DNA from: Flavobacterium sp. Root935
GTDB lineage: Bacteria > Bacteroidota > Bacteroidia > Flavobacteriales > Flavobacteriaceae
Direction: 5' to 3'
NCBI RefSeq assembly: GCF_001429295.1
Contig: NZ_LMJL01000012.1
Span: 886,598 to 950,597 of the forward strand
Length of the DNA: 64,000 bases
A program made the translations under genes and the position numbers. Shown here piece by piece: positions 1-9,589 of this stretch; within the stretch, counting starts at the first letter, position 1, and each line of letters begins with the position of its first letter. The notes beneath the pieces are model-generated. The model worked only from the letters and a program-made list of their open reading frames with translations. It did not search any database and was not told where the DNA came from.

Positions 1-1
1 A

Positions 2-1435
2 GTTTTATGTAACGGAGATAAAAATGCAAGTCTTAGAGCAAACGCAGCTGGTGGTCTTGCTGGTTACACATATAAATGGCATGCTGTTCCAGATACAGGA
101 GTTTTAGGAACAAATGTAACTTTAGGAAATCTAGGAATCGGAACGTATTATGTTGAAGTAACCGATACCAAAAACAACGTTTCTAAAAGTGATTCGTTTA
201 TCATTAATGAACCTCAAAAATTAGACAATACACTTTCTGCTGATTACACATTGTGTGGTGACGGAAATGATTGGACAATTGCTCAAACTCCAGTTGGCGG
301 AACTAAACCATATAATTATTTATGGAATACTGGAGCAACAACAGAAATTCTAAAAAATGTTGCACCAGGAACTTATGCTGTAACAGTTACCGATTTTAAC
401 GGCTGCAGCTTTACTAAATCTATTTCGTTTGTTGCTCCAGCGCATCTTGATGCTTCAGAAACCATCAAAATGCCAACATGTTATCTTGGTTCTGATGCAA
501 AAATTGTTGTAACTCCAATTGCTGGTACTGCTCCATATACTTATTTATGGAATACAGGCGAAAAAACAAATACACTTAGCAATGCATCTGCGGGCGAATA
601 TTCGATAGAAATTACAGATTTCAGAGGTTGTAAAATCACAAGAAATTACACTGTTGTTGATCCTCCAAAAGATGTGATTTATCTTGGAGAAGATGTTACG
701 CTCTGCTACAAACAAAGTCTGACAATCAATGCAACAATAGATGATGATCAAGCAACTTATTTGTGGACTTCTGATAAAGGTTTCAAAAGCACGAATGCAA
801 TGATTACTGTTTCTGAACCTGCTAACTATACTGTTGTGGTAACAAACAAATTAGGATGCCAGGCAACAGATACTATTAAGATATCTAGTCAGGAATCTGA
901 CATTAGCGCTGAGTTTGCGATGTCTTCTCAAGTATTTGTAAATGAAAAATTCATTATCGTTGATATTAGTAATCCAAAAGCAGATAAAATCGAATGGATA
1001 TTACCTTCAGAAGCAGTTGTAAGTACCAATAACGGAGATTATGCCGAAATGAGTTTTGCAAAAGCAGGTGAATACGATATTACTTTAAACACAGAAAAAG
1101 GAAGATGTACGGCTAATCAAACCAAAACAATTTTGGTTACAGAAGGAGAATATGTCGATCCGGATGAAACAGATTTACAGAAAAAATTCGACTTGAAAAT
1201 TTATCCAAATCCTTCTAACGGAGTATTTACCGTAGACGTCACATTAGATAAAGTAATGCCGGCAAGCATAAAAGTGTATAACCTAAATAATAATGTAGTA
1301 ATTGCTTCTAAAAGTGAAAATGGAAAAGATGCATATTCGTTCAATTTTAACTTAAGCGGACTTTCATCAGGGATTTACTTTGTATTGTTTGAATCGCAGC
1401 AAGGAACTAAGCTGAGAAAATTAATTATACAATAA
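2..1435 (+). CDS. SprB-repeat cell-surface adhesin, C-terminal part (5' end outside window)
   Basis: The reading frame is open from base 2 without a start, so this is the C-terminal ~477 residues of a larger protein. It contains repeated ~75-90 residue modules of the form P-Y-x-Y-x-W-N-T-G followed by G-x-Y-x-V-x-V-T-D-x-x-G-C, the signature of SprB repeats found in gliding adhesins. The last ~80 residues (starting KIYPNPSNG, with GLSSGIYFV near the end) form a classic type A T9SS sorting domain, so the protein should cross the outer membrane by T9SS and be attached or released at the surface. It is followed after 93 bp by an outer-membrane protein gene on the same strand. The total length and N-terminal domains cannot be seen. 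Confident on family; exact role (gliding, adhesion, biofilm) is inferred. Confidence 0.9.
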   Translation, partial: VLCNGDKNASLRANAAGGLAGYTYKWHAVPDTGVLGTNVTLGNLGIGTYYVEVTDTKNNVSKSDSFIINEPQKLDNTLSADYTLCGDGNDWTIAQTPVGGTKPYNYLWNTGATTEILKNVAPGTYAVTVTDFNGCSFTKSISFVAPAHLDASETIKMPTCYLGSDAKIVVTPIAGTAPYTYLWNTGEKTNTLSNASAGEYSIEITDFRGCKITRNYTVVDPPKDVIYLGEDVTLCYKQSLTINATIDDDQATYLWTSDKGFKSTNAMITVSEPANYTVVVTNKLGCQATDTIKISSQESDISAEFAMSSQVFVNEKFIIVDISNPKADKIEWILPSEAVVSTNNGDYAEMSFAKAGEYDITLNTEKGRCTANQTKTILVTEGEYVDPDETDLQKKFDLKIYPNPSNGVFTVDVTLDKVMPASIKVYNLNNNVVIASKSENGKDAYSFNFNLSGLSSGIYFVLFESQQGTKLRKLIIQ

Positions 1436-1528
1436 GCCCAGTCATTAAACCAAAAAGTCAATTTTTAATAAAATAGTTCGAAATATAAGGTTAGCCCTTC
1501 CCTATTTCATTGCCCTGAATTTATCATA

Positions 1529-3976
1529 ATGAATTTAAAAAGAATATTATTTTTTAGCATCGTATTGTGTAATGCCTTAGGATTTGCGCAAAATTTCAAT
1601 GTTGAAGAATTAGGAAAAGCCAAACTAATAAATGTCTCCGGTGGTGCTTCTGCCAGCGGAGTATTCTATTCTGGAAATGCAGCCAGAGAGCCTTTTACCT
1701 ATTTCTTAAACGGAAATATTAATGTGAACGTCGCAGGTTTATATAATATACCTTTTTCATTTTCGTATACCAGTCAAAAATTTGGGTACAATAAGCCTGT
1801 TCTTATGAATCGCTTAAGTATTCATCCTTCTTATAAATGGATTACAGGGCATATTGGAGATGTGAGCATGACTTTTTCTCCTTATACTTTAGCAGGACAT
1901 CAGTTCACAGGTTTAGGTGTTGATTTAACGCCGCAGGGAAAATTTAAGATTAGTGCAATGTACGGACGTTTAGTTCGAAGCAGCGAATACGATGTTTTAA
2001 ACACCGAACTTGTTCCTACGTACAAAAGATTTGGTTACGGATTTAAAACCCAATATTCTTTAGAAAAAATAAATATTGGACTTACCTTTTTTAAGGCTAA
2101 AGACGAGATGAATTCGCTATCAATTCCAATTCCGTATGAATTAGGTGTTTCTCCAAAAGAAAATGCGGCAATTAGTTTTGAAACTTCTTTTAAACTATTC
2201 AAAAAATTACAAGTTTTAACGGAATTTGCCAATAGCAGTATTACCGAAGATACAAGAGTACTCGATAATAGAAAAGCCGAAAATGTTGCTTCTTTATTTT
2301 TAAACTCTAACTCAACAACAGCAAGTTATAAAGCCTTAAAAGGACAGTTGGTTTATCCTGCCGGCAAAGGAACTTTAGGTTTAGGCTACGAACGCATTGA
2401 TCCAAACTACAGAACATTAGGAGGTTATTATTTTAATAATGACTTAGAAAATGTTACCGTAAATGCTTCTCAGACTTTATACAAAGATAAATTGAGTTTA
2501 AACCTGAATTTAGGTTTACAGAAAGACAATTTGGACAAACAGAAACAAAGTCAGATGAAAAGACTGGTTTCTTCTATCAGTGCCGATTTTAGAGCCAACC
2601 AAAAATTAAACTTCAACCTTAATTACTCTAATTTTCAATCGTATACCAACAGCCGAAATCAATTTGATTACATCAATCAAACCTCAGAATATGAATTTTT
2701 AGATACCTTAAATTTCAGACAAGTCAATCAAAACGCAGCCATTACTATTAATTACCTTCTTAAAAATGATAAAAAGCAAAAACAAGCTTTCAATGCGACA
2801 TTCAGCATGCAAGATGCAGTAAATCAGCAAGAAGGAAAAACAATTACAGGCGGTGCAAGTACTTATTACAATACAGGACTTTCCTATATTATTGGTTACC
2901 CGAAAAAAGACCTAAATCTAACCGCTTCTTTTAACAGTACTATTGGAAAACTAGATGCTGGTGATAATTTAATTTTAGGACCAACAATTGGAGCTACTAA
3001 ATTATTTTATGACAAAAAACTAAATACCTCGTTTTCTACTAGTTACAATACCAGTTTTAATGATGGTGAAAAAGTAAATGACGTTTTTAATATCCGCTTA
3101 AACGGATCTTATATCTATCTGCAAAAGCATAATTTCGGATTGAACTGTATAACACTTTTTAGCAGCTCTCAAACTGTAAGAAATAATGATATAACAGCAA
3201 CTTTATCATACACGTATTCTTTTGATAAAATAAAACTTCGTCCAAAAAGAGTAGAAGAAAAACCAGCAATTACGGCAAATGAAACACCAGATAATATTCT
3301 CAAAATTTCATCCAAAGATGTTGTTTTGGAAGGAACAAAAAGTGAAATTATCACAAAACTGGAACAGCTTCAAAATGATTTAAAGCCAGTTCCTGAATCA
3401 GAATCAGAAAAACTGAATCAACTTCTTAATGTTGTTCGAATGACATTAGACGACAAAGAATTCAAAGAAAAAGTATTGGATTATCTAGATGCCTATAATT
3501 TAGACAAAGAAACCGCTGCTCAATATAACGCTATACTTTTTGATATTGTTCAGCAATTAAATCGCGAAATAGCAGCAAAAGATCAAAATATCGAACAGGT
3601 TTATGTGGCCGCAATTGGCCGTGTCAATACAGATAAAATGCACGGAGTAAACAGCGAAGATGCAAAAGATAAAGCCGCTTACAACAGATATTTAAAATTA
3701 GTAGAAAGAAGTAAAAAAAGTGAAGAACAGCTAATCCATCACAGATGGATGATGAAAGAGTTTGCGCTTCTTGCAAAGTTACCACAGAGCGAACTGCAGA
3801 ATAACGAATCATTCGCTGCTTTCAGTAAACAGGAAGTCAATACATTTTTTGATTTAAATAATGACAAAAAACCTGCTGCAGAAATCAGTAAAGAATTAGA
3901 AGAAAAAATGATTCCATTTTATCATCAATTAGCGGTAGAAAAAGCAGTAAACGATTCAATCGAATTAAAACATTAA
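1529..3976 (+). CDS. Outer-membrane beta-barrel protein with C-terminal helical tail
   Basis: 815 residues with a Sec signal peptide ending near FAQ (residue ~21). Residues ~30-590 show alternating hydrophobic/polar strands rich in aromatic and Asn residues (for example SFSYTSQKFGYN), as expected for an outer-membrane barrel. Residues ~600-815 change to charged, helix-forming sequence with a possible coiled coil (KLEQLQNDLK, KKSEEQL), which could sit in the periplasm or outside the cell. I do not recognise a named family. It lies 93 bp after the SprB-type adhesin and 39 bp before the giant multidomain protein, so it may anchor or export one of these; that is inference from position. The start is well placed by the signal peptide. 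Confidence 0.7.
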   Translation: MNLKRILFFSIVLCNALGFAQNFNVEELGKAKLINVSGGASASGVFYSGNAAREPFTYFLNGNINVNVAGLYNIPFSFSYTSQKFGYNKPVLMNRLSIHPSYKWITGHIGDVSMTFSPYTLAGHQFTGLGVDLTPQGKFKISAMYGRLVRSSEYDVLNTELVPTYKRFGYGFKTQYSLEKINIGLTFFKAKDEMNSLSIPIPYELGVSPKENAAISFETSFKLFKKLQVLTEFANSSITEDTRVLDNRKAENVASLFLNSNSTTASYKALKGQLVYPAGKGTLGLGYERIDPNYRTLGGYYFNNDLENVTVNASQTLYKDKLSLNLNLGLQKDNLDKQKQSQMKRLVSSISADFRANQKLNFNLNYSNFQSYTNSRNQFDYINQTSEYEFLDTLNFRQVNQNAAITINYLLKNDKKQKQAFNATFSMQDAVNQQEGKTITGGASTYYNTGLSYIIGYPKKDLNLTASFNSTIGKLDAGDNLILGPTIGATKLFYDKKLNTSFSTSYNTSFNDGEKVNDVFNIRLNGSYIYLQKHNFGLNCITLFSSSQTVRNNDITATLSYTYSFDKIKLRPKRVEEKPAITANETPDNILKISSKDVVLEGTKSEIITKLEQLQNDLKPVPESESEKLNQLLNVVRMTLDDKEFKEKVLDYLDAYNLDKETAAQYNAILFDIVQQLNREIAAKDQNIEQVYVAAIGRVNTDKMHGVNSEDAKDKAAYNRYLKLVERSKKSEEQLIHHRWMMKEFALLAKLPQSELQNNESFAAFSKQEVNTFFDLNNDKKPAAEISKELEEKMIPFYHQLAVEKAVNDSIELKH

Positions 3977-4015
3977 GAGAAGATTTTAAAGTATAATAGT
4001 TATAAAAACACCCAA

Positions 4016-7000
4016 ATGCTAAAAAAACTACAATTTCAACTATTTCTAACCCTTGGGTTTTGGCTTTCGGCAATGGTTTCTGGTATGGCACAGACTTTTC
4101 CAGTTACTATCAGTACGCAGATTACACAGCCATCTCCAATCTACTTAAACAATTATGCCGATGCGACTACCATAAATAGTCCTATTAAAGTGCAGATTAC
4201 CTTAAACGATTTAACGATTTCTAATCGCCAGATTCGATTAAAATGTTATTTCCAAGGACAGTCGATTTCGCTGATGACAAACGATTTTGTAGTTGGAGCG
4301 AGAGATCTTTTTCTAGAAGGTGGAGTTCCGCTTCAGTTGACCAACGTAGATTTAGCACCATACTTTGAATATCAAAATCTTCTTGGAGTTAACCCAAATC
4401 AATATGCTCAGGCACTTCCAGAAGGCATTTATACTTTTTCTGTTGAGGTTTATGATTTTGCGACCAACAAAAAACTGTCTAAAAAAACCAGTGTAACAAC
4501 GATCATTTTTCAAAATGATCCACCGTTCTTGAACCTGCCATTGAACAATGCTTCAATAATGCAGCAGAACATTCAAAACATTATTTTCAGCTGGACACCT
4601 CGACAAATCAATGTCAGCAATGTAGAATACGAATTTTCATTAGTTGAAATCTGGGATAAATATACTCCAGTTCAAAATGCATTTGCTTACTCACCTCCTC
4701 TTTATACAACCACAACACGTTCGACTACACTGCAATATGGCGTTTCAGAACCGCAATTACTTCCTGGCAAAAAATATGCTTGGAGAGTAAAAGCAAAAGC
4801 TCTCTTGGGAGCTGAAGAAGTTGGTGTTTTTAAAAATAACGGATACAGCGAAATTTTCTCTTTTACTTACGAAACCTATTGTACGGCGCCGCTGGCAATC
4901 ACTACCACAGATATCAGCCAAGATCAAGCTAAAATAACGTGGAGCGGTGACATTGACAATTTTGATTATCAGGTAAGTTACCGTGAAAAAAATGCAGATT
5001 CAGATTGGTATAAAATAGTTACGCCAAGAGAATTTGCAACTATCAGCAATTTAAAACCAAATGCAACTTACGAATATACTGTTGGTGCATCTTGCGAAGT
5101 TGGTAAATATACCCACAGTACAATTCAGGAATTTACCACAATGGCAAAAGACGAAATTGCTTTTGTAGGCTGTGGTATTAAGCCAGATCCGGCAGATTTA
5201 GCCAACAAAAATCCGCTTCCAGAATTATTTGCTAATGATGTAGTAAAGGCGGGAGATTTCCCGATTGTGGTATTGCATGCGAACGGAAGCAATGGTAAAT
5301 TTAGCGGAGACGGTTATGTTACTTTGCCATTCTTAGAAAAATTCAGAACTCTTATAGATGCCGCAAATGCTGCAGGTGGTCCAGATATTGGAAAATATTC
5401 TCGTATCAGAATCACTTTTGATAACATTGGTGTCAATACCGATTTTAAACTGATTTCAGGAGAAATTATCGCGAGTTATGATCCTACATGGAGCAACATG
5501 GCTGATGGTGATAAAATCCTTACCGATATTTTAGGAAGTGACGGAAAACCAATTGAAGGAAAACTAGATTATGTTGTAAAATCGGCGACTTTAAATCCTG
5601 ATGGAAGTACAACTATCATTGGAGAAAATGGAGCTAAAACAACGCTTCCAAAATCTCCATACGATCAGGTTTATACGGATAAAAACGGAACTACTGTTAC
5701 AATTCCTGCTAACGGAAGTGCTGCGCCAACTATTGGTGCTCCTGCCCCTGGCGGAAAAGCAACTGCTTCTAATACAAATGGAATGTCATCTAGCGGAGAA
5801 GTTGCTCAAATTTCATCTCCAGATGTAAAAATTACTTTTGAAGATAGTAAAGAAGCCAAATATGCTTTTGACCCACAGCCTGAAAATGGATCTGCAAAAC
5901 TTAAAAGCAGTTACGAACTTATTCCAACAGGTGACGGAAAAGTTTATAAAGTTAATTACAAAGCAGTATCAGACTTAAAAGGAGACGATTATGTTATCGC
6001 AAGAGCAGAATTCTCTAATGGTAAAAAAAGCTCTGATATTGTCTTTAAAACAAGCTCTGGAGGAAAAGTTGATGCCGAATGGAACACATCAGACAATACC
6101 GCAAAAATTTTACTGAAGAAAACGCTGAATTTTGGTAAAGATGCCATTATTGCAACAGTAAAAGGAGCACCAGTAAAATCGGCACAAGACACAACTAAAA
6201 CTGTAGAAGGAAAATCTGATGTTGCAGGTAAATTAAATGTTTGGCATTTAACCAAGAAAACGCCAATTAGTGTAACCTTATTAGGAATAAATGGAGCAAA
6301 AACTCCAGATAATGCTGATGCAGCAAAATTCCTTAATGATGTTTACAACAAAGCTGGTATTGAGTTTACAGTAACCTCTCAAAATGTAAAAATTAACGAT
6401 CTGCCATCTGAAATAGAAAGTGGCAACAGTGATCTTTTAAATGTTTACACAGACGGCCAGATAGATATAATAAGTCAAATAGAAGCTAATGCCGATTTTA
6501 AATACAACGATAAAACGTACTATGTTCTATATACTGGAAAATCGGGCCAAAATGGTTACGATGGTTTTATGCCTTTAGGCGGTCAGTACGCCTTTGTATT
6601 TAATAACGGAAATCTAAAAACTGCTGCACACGAATTAGGACACGGTATTTTTGGACTAAAACATCCATTTTCAACAGAAGCAGAATCAGGTAAAACTAAT
6701 CTTTTAATGGATTATGGAAACGGTACTGTTTTATCTCACAACGATTGGGACATTATTCATAGCGGCGGATGGAAATTCTACGGTTTCCAGAAAAGTTCTT
6801 CTGGGGCTTTGGCTGGTGGATATGGAATATCTCCAATGTTTGAATTTGTCAAAACTCAATTGACAAGTGTCTATTCAGGAGATTATATTGCAGATGATGG
6901 TTTTACATCTGGTTTTAGTGACTTATTAGATAAAGAGATCGTAAATTATGTTTGGGATGATAAAAAACATGAGTATGTCTATATTCATGAACTAAATGGT

Positions 7001-9589
7001 ATTGAAAAAAGAGAAATTCACGCAGTAACAAAAACTGTAACGGGTAATCCTTGGATCTGGTTATTTGCGAATAATAAAGGTGAATGCAATGTAGATAAAA
7101 AATACATTAGGACTAAATACGAAAACATAAAATCTTTCATTAGTTCTGGAAATACTGCTGGTTTACAAAGATATATAAAATCAATACTTGATGACAAATT
7201 TAAAAAAGAAGGAGTAAACGATTTTAGAGATCAAGTATGGGGTATTTTAAATTGTACATCTGATAAAGGTACTACAGGTGGAACTGGTACTGATATAGCG
7301 TATAAAGATTACTTGGGTGGCTTAGGTAAACAATCAAATAAAGGATATAAACCAGACGCAACAAATGTTAATGCACAAGAAAATCATACATATGATTATT
7401 CCGGTGTTATTTCAGAGAAAGAGAAATTAAAAATAATTTCTCAAATGAAGAATATCAGCACTGAATCTGGTCTGATTGCTAAAATTTTCATTACTGATGT
7501 CAAAACTCTTCCAGAAAAGAAAAAAGAAGTTAGCGATTATTTAGCAAATTTATCAGGTTCTCAAGTAGCAGTTTGGATAGATTTTAACGCTAATGGAGAA
7601 GCTACGGTAAAAACCATTATAGGATCTGCAGTTAATGGTAGTGGAAATGGAGATGTGAACAAATTTTTGGCTATTGTAAGTGCTGTAATTCCAAAATTCG
7701 ATGGTACTTACAATTATTTCAATCCACTAACAGCAATTTTAGATGGTATTGCTAGTATAGTTACTAAAGCCAAAATTCCAGAGCGTTTTTATAATCCTGA
7801 AATTACTACTAATGATTATAATCCTATTTTGTATTATGCAGGCTTGGTAGACCCGTTTGCATGGTCTGCACTACTTGGCGATCAAATGTTGCAACAAAAT
7901 AATATTACAATTACCAATTCAAAGTTGGTAAAAATTAGTCATGTCCATTTTGCTTTTAAATGTGGTGTATGGAATGGTTTAGTAGATCAAGTAAAAGGAC
8001 TCGCAGAAATGACTGCAATAGTTACCAATCTTATTGATGGAGGTGATCGTGCTGGAGAAATGTGGGAAGGAATTAAGAAATTAGACATTTGGTGTACAGA
8101 GAGTAAAGATGGAAATGTCTGCATATGGAGTCTTGTTAAAAAATCGCACACAGGACAAACATGTCAAATCGCAGAAACTGTTGGCTACGATGTCGCTAAT
8201 ATTATCACAATTGCTATTTCATTTGCTAAAGTTGGTAAAGTTGCACAAATAGCAAAAGTTATAGAGTCTTTAGATATGGTAAGCCAAACTATGAAACTTG
8301 CAGGAAAACTTATCAAGATTACTGTTAAAGGAACTGGTACAGCCGCCAGATTTAGCTTTGCTGTTTCTAAAGCTTTTATTGCTCCTGGTTTAAAATTCGC
8401 AAAATTAAATAAAACATACTGTGCATTATTTCCTATTGCAATAGATTTAACAGAAAACGTTGATAATGCTGTTAGTAAAGCCAAAGAATTACTTAAGAAA
8501 AGTCCAGCAGATTTTGAGAAAGCAGTGACAATATTAACTGAACCAGATGTAGATGGAAACGTAATTGCGGAAATTGTTGAGAATGGAGAAAAAATCAAAA
8601 TTTTATTAAATGAAAGTGAGGATAAATTAAGGAAAAGTGCAAGCGAAATTGTTGAAGATGCAGGTGAAGCTATTGTAGCACGTCTAAAAAAATTAGGTTT
8701 AGTTGAAGATGATATAAAAAATGCACTAGAAAAAATAGGTAGTTCGCCTACAGATAGCAGTAAATTATTAGAAATTCTTGAAAAAGCTCCATTTAAAGAT
8801 GATCTTTCTAAATTAAAAGATCTTCTTAAAGATATAACTGCAAGTACTGATCTACAAGATTTTGTAAAACAAGGTAAAGATTTTACAAAAGAATGGTTAA
8901 TTTTAGAAGCATATCCTAGTTTTAGAAAACTAGGTGTACATATTGACAAAATAAGTTCTATTTTAGCTAAGGGACATGTTAGTGTAGATGATCTAACAAC
9001 TATCTTAACGGTGAATAAAGGATTAGGTAAAAGGGCTACTGATTTAACAAACTTTTTAAATGATTTAGATCATTTTGCATTATATGCGAGACAAGATGGT
9101 TTTGGATCAATTATTTCTGGCCTGAAGGCACATTGGTTTAATGGTGCTGGGGCAGATGGTGCTAATTGGGTAATTGCTGTCATACGCAAAGAAGGTGATA
9201 ATGTTTTTGTACCATCTAGAACTAATTTTGAAGTCTCTGCATTAGCAAATACTCGAAGATATGATGCAATAGTTGGTGAAACTGGTAATAAATCAGCAAA
9301 ATATTTTGAATTTAAATCATATAGCAAAGTACCTCCGACTGATTTTGCAAAACAATTTTTGGGGGATTTAAGTAATGGGGATATAGTTGATTTAAAACAG
9401 TTGCAATGGCTATTCGATGCAGGCAAAAACCCTCCCGATTTTGCTTCTAACATGAAAAAAGCAATAGATAACTTAGAAATTACAGATGATATGGCTAAAA
9501 AATTCTTGAAAGATGTTGAAAATCCAACCGCTTCTAAACTAAAAAAATATTTAAAGGAGGATTTTGATGAAATATTTAAATTGAAATAA
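4016..9589 (+). CDS. Giant multidomain secreted protein; candidate polymorphic toxin with protease and nuclease-like domains
   Basis: 1857 residues. Signal peptide 1-26 (ends GMAQ). Residues ~28-165 resemble the TANFOR domain of Bacteroidota surface proteins (recognised from memory). An FN3 domain lies at ~289-374. A metzincin-like zinc protease site H872-E-L-G-H876 with a third His at 883 is followed by a Met-turn-like LLMDYG. A CGVWNGLVDQVKG segment (~1315) and a hydrophobic stretch (~1385-1485) look like pre-toxin regions. The last ~140 residues contain D1750 and E1765-F-K1767, the D...ExK pattern of PD-(D/E)XK nucleases. There is no T9SS tail. The stop codon abuts the next gene, as in toxin-immunity pairs. 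The 3' half is visibly more AT-rich than the 5' half, consistent with a swapped C-terminus. The toxin role is inferred; protease and nuclease activity are unproven. Confidence 0.75.
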   Translation: MLKKLQFQLFLTLGFWLSAMVSGMAQTFPVTISTQITQPSPIYLNNYADATTINSPIKVQITLNDLTISNRQIRLKCYFQGQSISLMTNDFVVGARDLFLEGGVPLQLTNVDLAPYFEYQNLLGVNPNQYAQALPEGIYTFSVEVYDFATNKKLSKKTSVTTIIFQNDPPFLNLPLNNASIMQQNIQNIIFSWTPRQINVSNVEYEFSLVEIWDKYTPVQNAFAYSPPLYTTTTRSTTLQYGVSEPQLLPGKKYAWRVKAKALLGAEEVGVFKNNGYSEIFSFTYETYCTAPLAITTTDISQDQAKITWSGDIDNFDYQVSYREKNADSDWYKIVTPREFATISNLKPNATYEYTVGASCEVGKYTHSTIQEFTTMAKDEIAFVGCGIKPDPADLANKNPLPELFANDVVKAGDFPIVVLHANGSNGKFSGDGYVTLPFLEKFRTLIDAANAAGGPDIGKYSRIRITFDNIGVNTDFKLISGEIIASYDPTWSNMADGDKILTDILGSDGKPIEGKLDYVVKSATLNPDGSTTIIGENGAKTTLPKSPYDQVYTDKNGTTVTIPANGSAAPTIGAPAPGGKATASNTNGMSSSGEVAQISSPDVKITFEDSKEAKYAFDPQPENGSAKLKSSYELIPTGDGKVYKVNYKAVSDLKGDDYVIARAEFSNGKKSSDIVFKTSSGGKVDAEWNTSDNTAKILLKKTLNFGKDAIIATVKGAPVKSAQDTTKTVEGKSDVAGKLNVWHLTKKTPISVTLLGINGAKTPDNADAAKFLNDVYNKAGIEFTVTSQNVKINDLPSEIESGNSDLLNVYTDGQIDIISQIEANADFKYNDKTYYVLYTGKSGQNGYDGFMPLGGQYAFVFNNGNLKTAAHELGHGIFGLKHPFSTEAESGKTNLLMDYGNGTVLSHNDWDIIHSGGWKFYGFQKSSSGALAGGYGISPMFEFVKTQLTSVYSGDYIADDGFTSGFSDLLDKEIVNYVWDDKKHEYVYIHELNGIEKREIHAVTKTVTGNPWIWLFANNKGECNVDKKYIRTKYENIKSFISSGNTAGLQRYIKSILDDKFKKEGVNDFRDQVWGILNCTSDKGTTGGTGTDIAYKDYLGGLGKQSNKGYKPDATNVNAQENHTYDYSGVISEKEKLKIISQMKNISTESGLIAKIFITDVKTLPEKKKEVSDYLANLSGSQVAVWIDFNANGEATVKTIIGSAVNGSGNGDVNKFLAIVSAVIPKFDGTYNYFNPLTAILDGIASIVTKAKIPERFYNPEITTNDYNPILYYAGLVDPFAWSALLGDQMLQQNNITITNSKLVKISHVHFAFKCGVWNGLVDQVKGLAEMTAIVTNLIDGGDRAGEMWEGIKKLDIWCTESKDGNVCIWSLVKKSHTGQTCQIAETVGYDVANIITIAISFAKVGKVAQIAKVIESLDMVSQTMKLAGKLIKITVKGTGTAARFSFAVSKAFIAPGLKFAKLNKTYCALFPIAIDLTENVDNAVSKAKELLKKSPADFEKAVTILTEPDVDGNVIAEIVENGEKIKILLNESEDKLRKSASEIVEDAGEAIVARLKKLGLVEDDIKNALEKIGSSPTDSSKLLEILEKAPFKDDLSKLKDLLKDITASTDLQDFVKQGKDFTKEWLILEAYPSFRKLGVHIDKISSILAKGHVSVDDLTTILTVNKGLGKRATDLTNFLNDLDHFALYARQDGFGSIISGLKAHWFNGAGADGANWVIAVIRKEGDNVFVPSRTNFEVSALANTRRYDAIVGETGNKSAKYFEFKSYSKVPPTDFAKQFLGDLSNGDIVDLKQLQWLFDAGKNPPDFASNMKKAIDNLEITDDMAKKFLKDVENPTASKLKKYLKEDFDEIFKLK

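Noticed and set aside
8185..8949. 254-codon open frame on the minus strand inside the giant protein gene
   Set aside because: Antisense to a hydrophobic/Lys-rich coding segment; its Ser/Phe/Leu-rich sequence mirrors the sense codons and lacks domains or a promoter.
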